Shown in pieces: positions 1 through 6,558 of a DNA stretch of 11,341 nt (within the stretch, counting starts at the first letter, position 1; each line of letters opens with the position of its first letter). Both the position numbers and the translations under genes were made by a program. The notes below the pieces were generated by a model. That model worked only from the letters and a program-made list of their open reading frames with translations. It searched no databases and was not told the origin of the DNA. Source of the DNA: JAUXEH01 sp965602945 (GTDB lineage: Bacteria > Acidobacteriota > Aminicenantia > Aminicenantales > Aminicenantaceae); NCBI GenBank assembly GCA_965602945.1, contig CBFDBC010000121.1:1-11341 (forward strand), in the 5' to 3' direction.

Positions 1-1404
1 GATGTCCTGGGCCCCGAACATGACGACCCAGTCACTTGTGGTGTAGTAGTAGTGCAGCCCCAGGGCGTGTCCGTTTTCCTGGGCTGCTTCTGGATCCTTC
101 CGGGTCTGTGCTCCGAATAGATGAAAGCCGAAGATGCTCGAGGGCCCCAGCCGTATCTGCCCGTCCGTTCCCAACACCCGGTTATGCCCCGTGCTGCGCT
201 CGCGGCCCGTGTAGAATCCGCCGATGAAGCTGTCGCCGCTGAGGGCCCTCTTGTACCGGAATATGGTGAAGTGGGCGTATTCTTCCTGAGAATCCTCAGG
301 CAGTTCGTCCATGGCGTATATGGAAGCGATGGTATTTTTGGAGCCGATCTTTCCGTTAAGCTTGAAACCGGTCAGGGGGTTGACGATGGTGCGGGTATGC
401 ACGACCTTCACCAAAGGATCGCTGGCGTGGAAACCCCCGAAATTGAATTTCTCCAGCCCCTCCAGGAAAAACGGCCGCTTCTCTGGGTAGAAGAGCGAGT
501 AGCGGAGGTTGAAGTCGATCTGGCCGGCATCCGATTCCACCTGGCTGAAATCCGGGTTGAGGGTCCCGTCCAGGATCAGGTCGGAGGTGATGCCGAACTT
601 TGCGGTCAGGCTGGCATCTCCCCGGTCGTCGGCTGCGGACAGGCTTCCCTCGTCCAGGTCCCGGTTGCGGCCGTAGGTGAGCGCGGGCAGGAGCTCGAAC
701 AGGCGGTAGTGCTTGACGTCGTCATAGTGGAGCGGCATGGTCTGGGTCAGGAAATTGGGCCCCTGGACGGGGTCCAGGGGAGGAAAGGTGCCGGACTCGG
801 AGAGGCGGGAGATCCTGCGCTCGAAGATCACGCCCATCTCAACGGGATCGGCGTGGGCAAAGCGCAGGCTCTTGAAGGGGATCCTGAGCTCCACGCTGTA
901 ACCGCTGTCGTCGATCCGGCCTTCGCTGTACCACACCAGGTCGACGCTGAAGTCCTCCTTGTTGCCTTCGAAGCGGGAATCGCCCTGGATACCTAGGGGA
1001 TTGCAGTAGAAGACGTGGAGAGACTGCTGGTCGTTGAACGTGTCCAGGTTGATGCAGACAAAGTCGTCCGCCTGTATGTTGTCGCGGCTTGTGACCGAGG
1101 TCTTGATCCGGTCGGGCCGGCTGTCGTAACAGCGGAATGCGAAGTAGAGGTTCTCCCGGTCATAGGCGAAATACACCGTGGTGTCTTCCGCCACGTCGCG
1201 GCCATAGTCCGGGTGCCAGGTTTTGAAGCCCTGGACCGTGGGGGCCGACTGCCACACGGCGTCGTCCAGTACACCGTCGATGACAGGGGCGTTGTCAGTC
1301 CGCAGGGGACGCAGCGGTTCCGGGCCGTCCGCCGCCTGCAGAGGAAGGCCGAACCAGAGGGTCAGGCCGAGCCAAAGGATGAGGGAAGAAAATTTGATCG
1401 TCAT
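1..1404 (-). CDS. DUF5916 / CBM9-like N-terminal domain outer-membrane protein, 5' part only (468 codons, continues past the left edge)
   Basis: The minus frame is open from ATG at 1404 to base 1, with no stop in the window, so the gene is cut by the edge. Residues 1-24 form a signal peptide (hydrophobic core, LQA-A cleavage site). Residues about 31-210 resemble a CBM9-like beta-sandwich, including the IDGVLDDAVW motif at 42-51, which commonly opens these proteins. Around 281-313 come NPDFSQVESDAGQ and YPEKRPFFLEG, hallmarks of DUF5916 at the start of the predicted C-terminal outer-membrane beta-barrel. Full-length relatives are usually over 700 residues, so roughly the C-terminal barrel is missing here. 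Molecular function is unknown; family members are presumed surface proteins. A stop at 1432-1434 lies upstream in frame with no ATG/GTG/TTG between, so 1404 is the only normal start. It lacks a clear Shine-Dalgarno but overlaps a nine-codon mini-ORF. An ECF-type promoter lies just upstream. Confidence 0.88.
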   Translation of the reverse strand, partial: MTIKFSSLILWLGLTLWFGLPLQAADGPEPLRPLRTDNAPVIDGVLDDAVWQSAPTVQGFKTWHPDYGRDVAEDTTVYFAYDRENLYFAFRCYDSRPDRIKTSVTSRDNIQADDFVCINLDTFNDQQSLHVFYCNPLGIQGDSRFEGNKEDFSVDLVWYSEGRIDDSGYSVELRIPFKSLRFAHADPVEMGVIFERRISRLSESGTFPPLDPVQGPNFLTQTMPLHYDDVKHYRLFELLPALTYGRNRDLDEGSLSAADDRGDASLTAKFGITSDLILDGTLNPDFSQVESDAGQIDFNLRYSLFYPEKRPFFLEGLEKFNFGGFHASDPLVKVVHTRTIVNPLTGFKLNGKIGSKNTIASIYAMDELPEDSQEEYAHFTIFRYKRALSGDSFIGGFYTGRERSTGHNRVLGTDGQIRLGPSSIFGFHLFGAQTRKDPEAAQENGHALGLHYYYTTSDWVVMFGAQDI

Positions 1405-1430
1405 GCCGTATTCTTTCGAGGAAATACCAT
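1401..1430 (-). CDS. Possible nine-codon leader ORF (MVFPRKNTA) overlapping the DUF5916 start
   Basis: ATG at 1430 opens a nine-codon frame whose TGA (1403-1401) overlaps the ATG of the DUF5916 gene as ATGA. The sequence just before it, AGAAGGTGAT, matches AGGAGGTGAT at nine of ten positions. However, the predicted ECF promoter would start the transcript near 1434, which would leave this ATG almost leaderless. It could couple ribosomes to the downstream start, which has no Shine-Dalgarno of its own. It may equally be chance; no homology can be judged at this length. Confidence 0.3.
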   Translation of the reverse strand: MVFPRKNTA

Positions 1431-1441
1431 ATCACCTTCTA

Positions 1442-1465
1442 ATACGCACATCCAGGGACAAAGTT
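1442..1465 (-). promoter_or_regulatory. Predicted ECF sigma promoter for the DUF5916 gene (AAC-N16-CGTATT)
   Basis: On the minus strand, AAC (1465-1463) is followed by exactly 16 bases and then CGTATTAG (from 1446). The same spacing and -10 core occur at 6559-6586 and 10332-10357. AAC at -35 and CGT at -10, 16-17 bases apart, is the known architecture of many ECF promoters. The predicted transcription start is near 1434, about 30 bases before the DUF5916 ATG. Assignment to the local ECF factor is inference. Confidence 0.55.
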
Positions 1466-1498
1466 GGGGCGAGTCCGTCAATCAAAGAAAAATGATGG

Positions 1499-1527
1499 TT
1501 CACCCTCCGGGCATGATCTGATAGAAT
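1499..1527 (+). promoter_or_regulatory. Candidate housekeeping promoter for the sulfatase gene (TTCACC-N17-TAGAAT)
   Basis: TTCACC (1499-1504) matches the -35 consensus at four of six positions. After a 17-base spacer, TAGAAT (1522-1527) matches the -10 consensus at five of six. A start near 1534 would leave only about six bases before the ATG at 1540, giving an almost leaderless mRNA, consistent with the missing Shine-Dalgarno. Confidence 0.35.
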
Positions 1528-1539
1528 TAAGCACACCCT

Positions 1540-3090
1540 ATGGTTAAATCCTTGGCTCCTTTTTCAGACCCACGCTGGACCCGCCGCCGGTTTCTGAAGG
1601 GCCTGGCCGCGGGGAGCCTGGCCGCGGGGAGCCTGGCCTGCTCTCTCCCGTCCCTTGGTGGCTGCCGGCGTGAGCGGCCGGGACTCCAGAGGCCCAACCT
1701 GCTTTTTCTCTTCGCCGACGACCAGAGGTTCGACACCATCCGTGCGCTGGGAAACCCGCACATCCGGACTCCCCACCTGGACTCTCTGGTCGAAAGCGGC
1801 ACAGCCTTCAGCCGTGCGTACATCATGGGAAGCCACAGCGGGGCCGTGTGCATGCCCAGCCGCGCCATGCTGCTCACGGGCCGCAGCCTCTTCCGGCTGC
1901 AGGAAAAGGGAGGGGTGATCCCGGATGAGCACGTCATGCTGCCCGAGCTGTTCCGGGATTCGGGCTATGCCACGTTCGGTACCGGGAAGTGGCACAACGG
2001 ACGTCCCGCCTTTGCCCGCTGCTTCTCGGACGGGGCCGAGATCTTCTTCGGAGGCATGAGCGACCACTGGAACGTGCCCGCATACGGCTTCGATCCAGAG
2101 GGAGCGTATGCGGAACGCACGCCCGTGATCCCGAATCCCGCCTCCTCCAACCAGGTTGCCTTCCGGGGTTACGACCACATCGTCGACGGGAAACATTCCA
2201 GCGAGCTGTTCAGCGACGCAGCCGTCTCCTTCCTGGATAACTACCGGGCCGAGGCGCCATTCTTGATGTATGTTTCCTATACGGCGCCCCACGACCCCCG
2301 GACGATGCCGCAGTCTTTCCGGGACCTGTACGACCCGGACAGCCTCCCCTTACCCGAAAACTTCCTGCCTCAGCACCCCTTCGACAACGGGGAGCTCAAG
2401 ATCCGCGACGAGCTCCTGGCGGGATTCCCGCGTAACGAGGAAGAGGTCCGGCGCCACATCGCCGAGTACTATGCCTGCATCACCCACCTGGACGCGCAGA
2501 TCGGCCGCGTGCTGGACGCGCTCAAGAGGTCGGGGCGGTACGAAAACACCATCATAGTCTTCACGGGGGACAACGGCCTGGCTCTGGGGCAGCACGGCCT
2601 GATGGGAAAACAGAACCTGTACGAGCACAGCGTGCACGTACCCCTGCTCCTGTCCGGCCCCGGGATCCCCGCCGCCGCCCAACGGGAGGGCCTCTGCTGC
2701 CTGAACGACATCTTCCCCACCCTTTGTGATCTCACTGGGATTGAATCTCCCGGAGGCATCTGGGGGCAGAGCCTGCTGCCCTTGCTGCGGGGTGGAGCAG
2801 GAAACGGAAGGGATGCGCTGTTCTTCGCCTATAAGGACTTTCAGCGGGCCCTGTGCGCGGGCCGCTGGAAGCTCATCCTCTACAACGTCGGCGGGCGGAT
2901 AACGACCCAGCTTTTCGATCTGGAAACCGATCCCTGGGAGCGGGACAACCTGGCCGGAAGATCCGAACACCGGGAGCGTATCGCGGCCCTGACCCGCCAA
3001 CTGCAGGGGCTGATGCGCGCGGCCGGCGACACGACAGACCTCGGCCGGCCGGGCTGGGGGATCTCTGAGAGCGCCGGACGTGGAGCCTGA
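1540..3090 (+). CDS. Tat-exported formylglycine-dependent sulfatase (S1-type, alkaline-phosphatase superfamily), likely lipoprotein
   Basis: The 516-residue product is a complete type I sulfatase that would hydrolyse a sulfate ester outside the cytoplasm. A twin-arginine motif (RRRFLKG, 15-21) precedes a hydrophobic stretch and LGGC (39-42), a plausible lipobox, so it is probably a Tat-exported lipoprotein. The metal-binding ADDQ motif is at 59-62. The signature C104-MPSR-108, followed downstream by LTGR, supplies the Cys that a formylglycine-generating enzyme or anaerobic maturase would convert; none is encoded here. Later motifs include GKWHNG, FTGDNG and GQHGLMGKQNLYEHS, all typical of the family. 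Substrate cannot be told from sequence. The start is fixed because the preceding in-frame codon that matters is TAA (1528-1530). No Shine-Dalgarno is visible. The gene is divergent from the DUF5916 gene and convergent, five bases apart, with the metallophosphatase gene. Confidence 0.93.
   Translation: MVKSLAPFSDPRWTRRRFLKGLAAGSLAAGSLACSLPSLGGCRRERPGLQRPNLLFLFADDQRFDTIRALGNPHIRTPHLDSLVESGTAFSRAYIMGSHSGAVCMPSRAMLLTGRSLFRLQEKGGVIPDEHVMLPELFRDSGYATFGTGKWHNGRPAFARCFSDGAEIFFGGMSDHWNVPAYGFDPEGAYAERTPVIPNPASSNQVAFRGYDHIVDGKHSSELFSDAAVSFLDNYRAEAPFLMYVSYTAPHDPRTMPQSFRDLYDPDSLPLPENFLPQHPFDNGELKIRDELLAGFPRNEEEVRRHIAEYYACITHLDAQIGRVLDALKRSGRYENTIIVFTGDNGLALGQHGLMGKQNLYEHSVHVPLLLSGPGIPAAAQREGLCCLNDIFPTLCDLTGIESPGGIWGQSLLPLLRGGAGNGRDALFFAYKDFQRALCAGRWKLILYNVGGRITTQLFDLETDPWERDNLAGRSEHRERIAALTRQLQGLMRAAGDTTDLGRPGWGISESAGRGA
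1601..1638 (+). repeat. 15-bp in-frame tandem repeat in the sulfatase signal peptide
   Basis: The unit gcctggccgcgggga occurs twice perfectly (1601-1615, 1616-1630) and begins a third copy (1631-1638). It encodes the repeated LAAGS residues in the hydrophobic core of the Tat signal. Because the unit is five codons long, gain or loss of a copy would change core length without shifting frame. Confidence 0.9.
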
Positions 3091-3095
3091 TCGAT

Positions 3096-4280
3096 CTAGG
3101 GCTTTCGAGTGTCCAGGCGTAGGGAAAATACCACCTCTTTGGGCCCGGGTTCGACGACGGAGAGCCATGAACTTCCATCCTCCAGGAAATCCACGGCCAT
3201 GAAGCCTGAGTGCAGGTGGGCGAACAGGGTATTCTCGCTGTTGGTGACCGTGGTCAGCCGGGAATCGATCCCCGCACCGCTGACCAGGATGGTGCCCACC
3301 GTGTCACCCTCCATGACCTGGAGGGAATGATCGTGACCTCCGGCGTTGAGCAGCGGTTTCTTGATGGCGAAGGCTTCCCCGAATCTGCCGATCATGTTCC
3401 GGTACGAGCTGCTGTTGAGCTCCTCGAAGTGCCGCCCCACGTTCCAGCGAAGAATGGGATAAAGGGAGCCGATGACGGGGAGGGGGAGCCACATCCAGCT
3501 CTTCAGGAACCGGAGGGGGAACAGATGGTCCTTCCAATCGAAGAAGCCGCCGTGGATACCGTGCGTATCCAGGGGATGGTGGGATACCACCACCACATGC
3601 CGGTCCCCGGATGTATTCAGCAGGTCCTTCAATTCTTCCAGAGATTCGTCCAGTCCCTGCCGCGGGCAGTCTCCCAGCGGTGAGAGTTCGGGATTCAACC
3701 AGATGTCGGTGTCCAGGGCGATGATCCGGAGGTTCGCCACATCGAGCTTTACGGGCCCGACACATCCGGGCCTGGGGAGGAATCCGTCCATGCGGCCCAG
3801 CTGCGACCGGATGTAGTCCGCCTGACGCTGGAGCCCGGCATGCCCCTGCTCCCAGTCGTGGTTTCCGGCCAGGAAAAATCCCGCGGCCCCGCTGTCCTTG
3901 ATCACATCGATCTGGATCTGGAGCCGCCGCTCCATCTCTCCCCTGTCTGGAGCCTCTTTGGGAGGCATCCCGTTATTGTAGACGTTGTCTCCCAGGAAAA
4001 TGACCATGGTCCTGGCCGGGGCTTCCCGGGCCCACTTCGTCAGAAGGATGAGCGTGGGTTCGTCATCGCGTGGCGCGCCCGCATCCCCGAGCAGGAGCAG
4101 CCTGTACCGGAGTGATTCGGATGAGTGACCGGTGTGATCCGGGGGGGCGGGCCCATCCCTGTAAAAGGGTTTGATGTGACTGCAGCCGGAGGTTACGGCC
4201 ATGCCCAGCGCGATGATCAGGAGAATACTCAGCGGGCGGATCCGGTATCGGCTTGTGCGCTGGAATGGGAGATGGGGCAT
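3096..4280 (-). CDS. Calcineurin-like metallophosphatase lipoprotein, purple-acid-phosphatase-like motifs
   Basis: This 394-residue product starts with a basic segment and hydrophobic helix ending in the lipobox TSGC (Cys33). The next residues are Ser-His, not Asp, which fits outer-membrane sorting. The dinuclear metal-site motifs appear in order: GDAG (65-68), GDNVY (97-101), GNHD (139-142), SHHPL (233-237) and GGHDH (314-318). The set GDxG, GDxxY, GNH(D/E), xxxH and GHxH is that of purple acid phosphatases, Tyr101 being the usual iron-ligand tyrosine. A periplasmic or surface phosphoesterase is therefore likely; the substrate is unknown. It lies 69 bases downstream of the anti-sigma gene on the same strand, so read-through from the ECF operon is possible. 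A TACAAT at 4294-4289 could be a weak own -10. No Shine-Dalgarno is visible. An in-frame TGA just upstream fixes the ATG. Confidence 0.88.
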   Translation of the reverse strand: MPHLPFQRTSRYRIRPLSILLIIALGMAVTSGCSHIKPFYRDGPAPPDHTGHSSESLRYRLLLLGDAGAPRDDEPTLILLTKWAREAPARTMVIFLGDNVYNNGMPPKEAPDRGEMERRLQIQIDVIKDSGAAGFFLAGNHDWEQGHAGLQRQADYIRSQLGRMDGFLPRPGCVGPVKLDVANLRIIALDTDIWLNPELSPLGDCPRQGLDESLEELKDLLNTSGDRHVVVVSHHPLDTHGIHGGFFDWKDHLFPLRFLKSWMWLPLPVIGSLYPILRWNVGRHFEELNSSSYRNMIGRFGEAFAIKKPLLNAGGHDHSLQVMEGDTVGTILVSGAGIDSRLTTVTNSENTLFAHLHSGFMAVDFLEDGSSWLSVVEPGPKEVVFSLRLDTRKP

Positions 4281-4340
4281 GACCGCTCATTGTACCAGCA
4301 CGGGAGGCTCAAGAGAACAATTAGTTTAGAGGGTGGAAAC

Positions 4341-4360
4341 GGGAGGGGATCATTCCTCCC
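4341..4360 (-). other. GC-rich hairpin spanning the anti-sigma stop codon
   Basis: CCTCCC and GGGAGG form a six-base-pair stem around an eight-base loop holding the anti-sigma TGA stop (4352-4350). No U-tract follows on the minus strand, so it is a poor intrinsic terminator. It could attenuate read-through into the metallophosphatase gene or stabilise the 3' end. Confidence 0.35.
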
Positions 4361-4871
4361 CACCGAGCCGGATGTCCAGGAAGCCACGGAAAAATTCCGC
4401 GGTGGCACTCAAGGAGTCCCTCAGGTTTTCGAGCTCAGTGATGTAGGGGGAGTCCATGCTAACGACCAGGCTGGACAGGCCGGCCTCCGCTCTTTCCCAT
4501 TCAGACAGCGGATTCAATTGGGAGAGGTTGGCGGCGGAGGAGGGACGAAAGAAGATGAAGCTCAGGACCAGAACCGTCATGGCGAGCGCGGCAGACACCG
4601 CCGGCACCAGGAGAGGAAATCGTCTTTTGCCTCGGGCCCTGTCGGCCGGTGCCTGGTCCAGATGCGTGAGGATCCTGCGACCCAGGTCTTCTCTATCCGC
4701 GGACAGGAGAGTGTTGAGGTCTGCTTGGCTCTTCTGCGGCAGGGAGCTGCCGAACCGGAAAAACTCGCGGCAGGAGTCACAGCCCTGCAGGTGCCTCTCC
4801 AGAGAAGGAGACAGGGGCTCATCAGTATCCAGGGCCTTCGAGATGTGCCATCGATTCCAGATACACTGCAT
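4350..4871 (-). CDS. Zinc-finger (ZAS-type) transmembrane anti-sigma factor
   Basis: The 173-residue product has an N-terminal zinc-associated anti-sigma motif, His27-x3-Cys31-x2-Cys34 (HLQGCDSC), with a further Cys at position 3. A linker of about 50 residues and one transmembrane helix (about 87-108, after basic GKRR) follow, then a periplasmic tail of about 65 residues. This is the standard layout of a membrane anti-sigma that holds an ECF factor at the inner face. It begins 14 bases after the sigma stop, with AGGAG (4883-4879) seven bases before ATG, which fixes the start at 4871 even though the frame stays open upstream through the sigma gene. The periplasmic tail (acidic, helical-looking) has no domain I recognise and is the likely sensing or protease-target part. 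Sensitivity to redox or zinc stress is possible from the Cys/His cluster but unproven. Confidence 0.88.
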   Translation of the reverse strand: MQCIWNRWHISKALDTDEPLSPSLERHLQGCDSCREFFRFGSSLPQKSQADLNTLLSADREDLGRRILTHLDQAPADRARGKRRFPLLVPAVSAALAMTVLVLSFIFFRPSSAANLSQLNPLSEWERAEAGLSSLVVSMDSPYITELENLRDSLSATAEFFRGFLDIRLGGEE

Positions 4872-4885
4872 TTTTTCTCTCCTGT

Positions 4886-5488
4886 TCAGAGCAGGGGGGC
4901 TTTCTGCCGGGCTGCCGCCCCCTCGGTCAGATCTCCAACCCTTCCGGATCGGTCGTAGAGCCTGGCCAGGTTCGTTCGTCCGCGGTGGAGGAGGACCCGG
5001 ACCTGACCGGGTGTCATCCGCAGTATCTCGCCGATCTCCCGTGTGGACATGTCCTCCGCATAACGCAGCCAGAGGGTCTGATACTGCCTGTGCTTGAGCC
5101 TCCTGGCCAGGGCCCAGATGTTTTGTGACTCCTGTTTCCGGATCACAATGTCCTCCGGGCTCGCATCCGAAGACCGCGGCTCCTGCGTGGTCCCGGGTTT
5201 TTTCCGGCTCCGGTAGAAGCTTATCGCCAGCCGCAGGGCCGTTGTATAGATCCAGGTGGAGAACTTGAATTCGGGGTTGTAGCGCTCTATGTTTCTGTAC
5301 ACCTTGAGGAAGGTCTCCTGGACCAGGTCTTCCGTTTCCTGGTCGGAGCCGATCCGGGGACGCAGGAAATGAAACATCCGGGGTGTGTAGCGGCAGACGA
5401 GCTCCTCGTAACACGGACGGGAGCCGGCCGCGGCCTCAAGGGCCAGCTCTTCATCCGAGAGTTCTATTAATTCCGCCGGTTTGTTCAT
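4886..5488 (-). CDS. ECF (extracytoplasmic function) RNA polymerase sigma factor
   Basis: The 200-residue product has only sigma regions 2 and 4, as in the sigma70 ECF group. Region 2 spans about 24-97 and includes DLVQETFLKVYRNI (54-67) and FSTWIYTTALRLAISFYR (76-93), the core-binding and -10-recognition segments. Region 4 spans about 124-178 with a helix-turn-helix (STREIGEILRMTPGQVRVLLHRGR) that would read the -35. A 22-residue tail follows. The next gene is its predicted anti-sigma factor; the preceding gene, 52 bases upstream, encodes a secreted protein. The only usable ATG has AGGAG directly abutting it (AGGAGATG), an unusually short spacing, and an in-frame TGA lies at 5503-5501. AAC-N16-CGTAT sites in the window are its likely targets. 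I cannot assign an ECF subgroup. Confidence 0.93.
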   Translation of the reverse strand: MNKPAELIELSDEELALEAAAGSRPCYEELVCRYTPRMFHFLRPRIGSDQETEDLVQETFLKVYRNIERYNPEFKFSTWIYTTALRLAISFYRSRKKPGTTQEPRSSDASPEDIVIRKQESQNIWALARRLKHRQYQTLWLRYAEDMSTREIGEILRMTPGQVRVLLHRGRTNLARLYDRSGRVGDLTEGAAARQKAPLL

Positions 5489-5502
5489 CTCCTGTCTTAC
5501 TC

Positions 5503-5531
5503 AATGTAGTCCAGAAAGCCCGGATTGTAAA
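5503..5531 (-). promoter_or_regulatory. Candidate internal housekeeping promoter for the ECF gene (TTTACA-N17-TACATT)
   Basis: On the minus strand, TTTACA (5531-5526; five of six) and TACATT (5508-5503; four of six) are separated by 17 bases, in the gap before the ECF gene. It would give basal sigma/anti-sigma expression independent of the upstream ECF-type promoter. The predicted start leaves a leader of only about eight bases. Confidence 0.35.
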
Positions 5532-5540
5532 CGCCCATCC

Positions 5541-6494
5541 TTAGGGAAGGAATGGGGAAAAGACGCCGGCCATGAACCTGAACGGGAAACGTCCCTTCTC
5601 GGCGATCAGCTTGAGCAGCTTTTCCGCCGGGTAGCTCAGCTCCACGCGCACGCTGTTGCCGGCCCGGGAGATATTGATGTCTTCCGGGATATCCACGCCG
5701 GCCGGAAGGTCATCCCGGTACAGGTCCAGCATGGCCCGCAGGCCTTTCAGCATCTGTTCGATGTTGTCGGCGTCTTTGGCGGAGGAGGCCGATACCTCGG
5801 CTCCCATGAATATATCGTCCCCTCTCTCAGTAAGGTGGAGCATGGCGGCTTCGGCTTTCTTCAAGATGGCGGAATGCTCATCCTTTTCCTGACCGAGGAG
5901 TTCGGAGATGTTGCGCGCCACCGCGGTCAGCAGGCTGTCGGTCGGGGTCCGGGCGATGATGGAGCCGGCTGCCGAGCCGGTGATGTTCTCAGCCTTACCG
6001 GAAATGACGTCCAGGGCATGCTTCAGGCCGGCCTCTGTCTGGGTGATGAGAACCAGGTCGTTTCCCGCAAAGGCCCCATACGCATCGCCGTCCCAGTTGT
6101 GCATCGTGAAGTTCCCGTAGGGGATCTCTTTGTGCTCATCGTCCATGCCCAACAGGTCGAGCAGATGGTCCATGTCGAAGCGGCCGGAGATGCAGGCCAC
6201 GGCGCTCTCTTCGTCATGCCCCTTGCCGTAGACCGTGACGGCCTTTATGTCCTTGAGGAGATTGATCCTGAATTTCTTTGCGAACTGAGCGTTCTTGGAT
6301 TCAACCTCGGCCCACTCTTCCGCTCCCATCATGTGGGTGAAAAACCGGCTGCCGAGAAGCTGTTCCAGGTTGAGATGGATGACCCAGCTGGCGTCCGCCG
6401 GGACGATGTTCTTTTTAAGCGCCTCTGCACGGGCGGCCGTGCTGAGCAGCAGGGCCATGAGGATGGTCAATGTGATGGCCAGGGCTTTTTTCAT
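5541..6494 (-). CDS. Secreted protein of unknown family, first gene of the ECF sigma operon
   Basis: I do not recognise a named family in this 317-residue protein. Residues 1-23 are a clear signal peptide (MKK start, hydrophobic core, ARA cleavage site) and no other membrane helix follows, so it should be periplasmic or surface-exposed. The mature part looks like alternating strands and helices. It begins with a segment like PADASWVIHLNLEQLLGS, and its middle has WDGDAYGAFAGNDLVLIT before a helical stretch (KHALDVISGKAENI); a late segment, VRVELSYPAEKLLKLIAEKG, is near 290. These remind me of uncharacterised extracytoplasmic proteins in environmental genomes, but no function follows. AAGGAG seven bases before ATG supports the start. 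An ECF-type promoter and a 5' stem-loop lie upstream. Position ahead of sigma and anti-sigma genes suggests a partner, sensor or main output of that system. Confidence 0.85.
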   Translation of the reverse strand: MKKALAITLTILMALLLSTAARAEALKKNIVPADASWVIHLNLEQLLGSRFFTHMMGAEEWAEVESKNAQFAKKFRINLLKDIKAVTVYGKGHDEESAVACISGRFDMDHLLDLLGMDDEHKEIPYGNFTMHNWDGDAYGAFAGNDLVLITQTEAGLKHALDVISGKAENITGSAAGSIIARTPTDSLLTAVARNISELLGQEKDEHSAILKKAEAAMLHLTERGDDIFMGAEVSASSAKDADNIEQMLKGLRAMLDLYRDDLPAGVDIPEDINISRAGNSVRVELSYPAEKLLKLIAEKGRFPFRFMAGVFSPFLP

Positions 6495-6513
6495 GGGTTC
6501 ACTCCTTGATAAT

Positions 6514-6556
6514 CGGGTTTATGAGATCGAAAAATCCCGAAAATCGATCTCACCCG
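6514..6556 (-). other. Stem-loop in the predicted 5' UTR of the secreted-protein/ECF operon
   Basis: Perfect arms TGAGATCGA (6522-6530) and TCGATCTCA (6544-6552) flank a 13-base AT-rich loop. A second stem, CGGGT (6514-6518) with ACCCG (6552-6556), can extend the hairpin across a small bulge, sharing one base with the inner arms. With transcription starting near 6552, it would sit at the very 5' end of the mRNA, about eight bases upstream of the AAGGAG ribosome site. It could protect the mRNA end, modulate translation, or be a DNA operator dyad. Confidence 0.6.
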
Positions 6557-6558
6557 GT

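Noticed and set aside
121..996. 291-codon plus-strand open frame over the DUF5916 gene
   Set aside because: The opposite frame gives clear signal-peptide, CBM9-like and DUF5916 motifs along its length; the plus frame shows none.
1015..1521. 168-codon plus-strand open frame running into the intergenic region
   Set aside because: It is antisense to the DUF5916 N-terminus, has no recognisable motif, and its end crosses the predicted divergent promoters.
3091..3095. Terminator between the convergent sulfatase and metallophosphatase genes
   Set aside because: Only five bases separate the stops; the nearby GATCGATC palindrome is too short to act as an intrinsic terminator.
4872..5414. Upstream extension of the anti-sigma frame through the sigma gene
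   Set aside because: The extension is out of frame with the well-supported ECF gene and has no homology-like motif. AGGAG before ATG 4871 marks the true start.
5481..6509. 342-codon plus-strand open frame antisense to the secreted-protein gene
   Set aside because: The minus frame has a signal peptide, a good Shine-Dalgarno and operon context. The plus frame has no recognisable domain and is a codon-bias shadow of GC-rich DNA.
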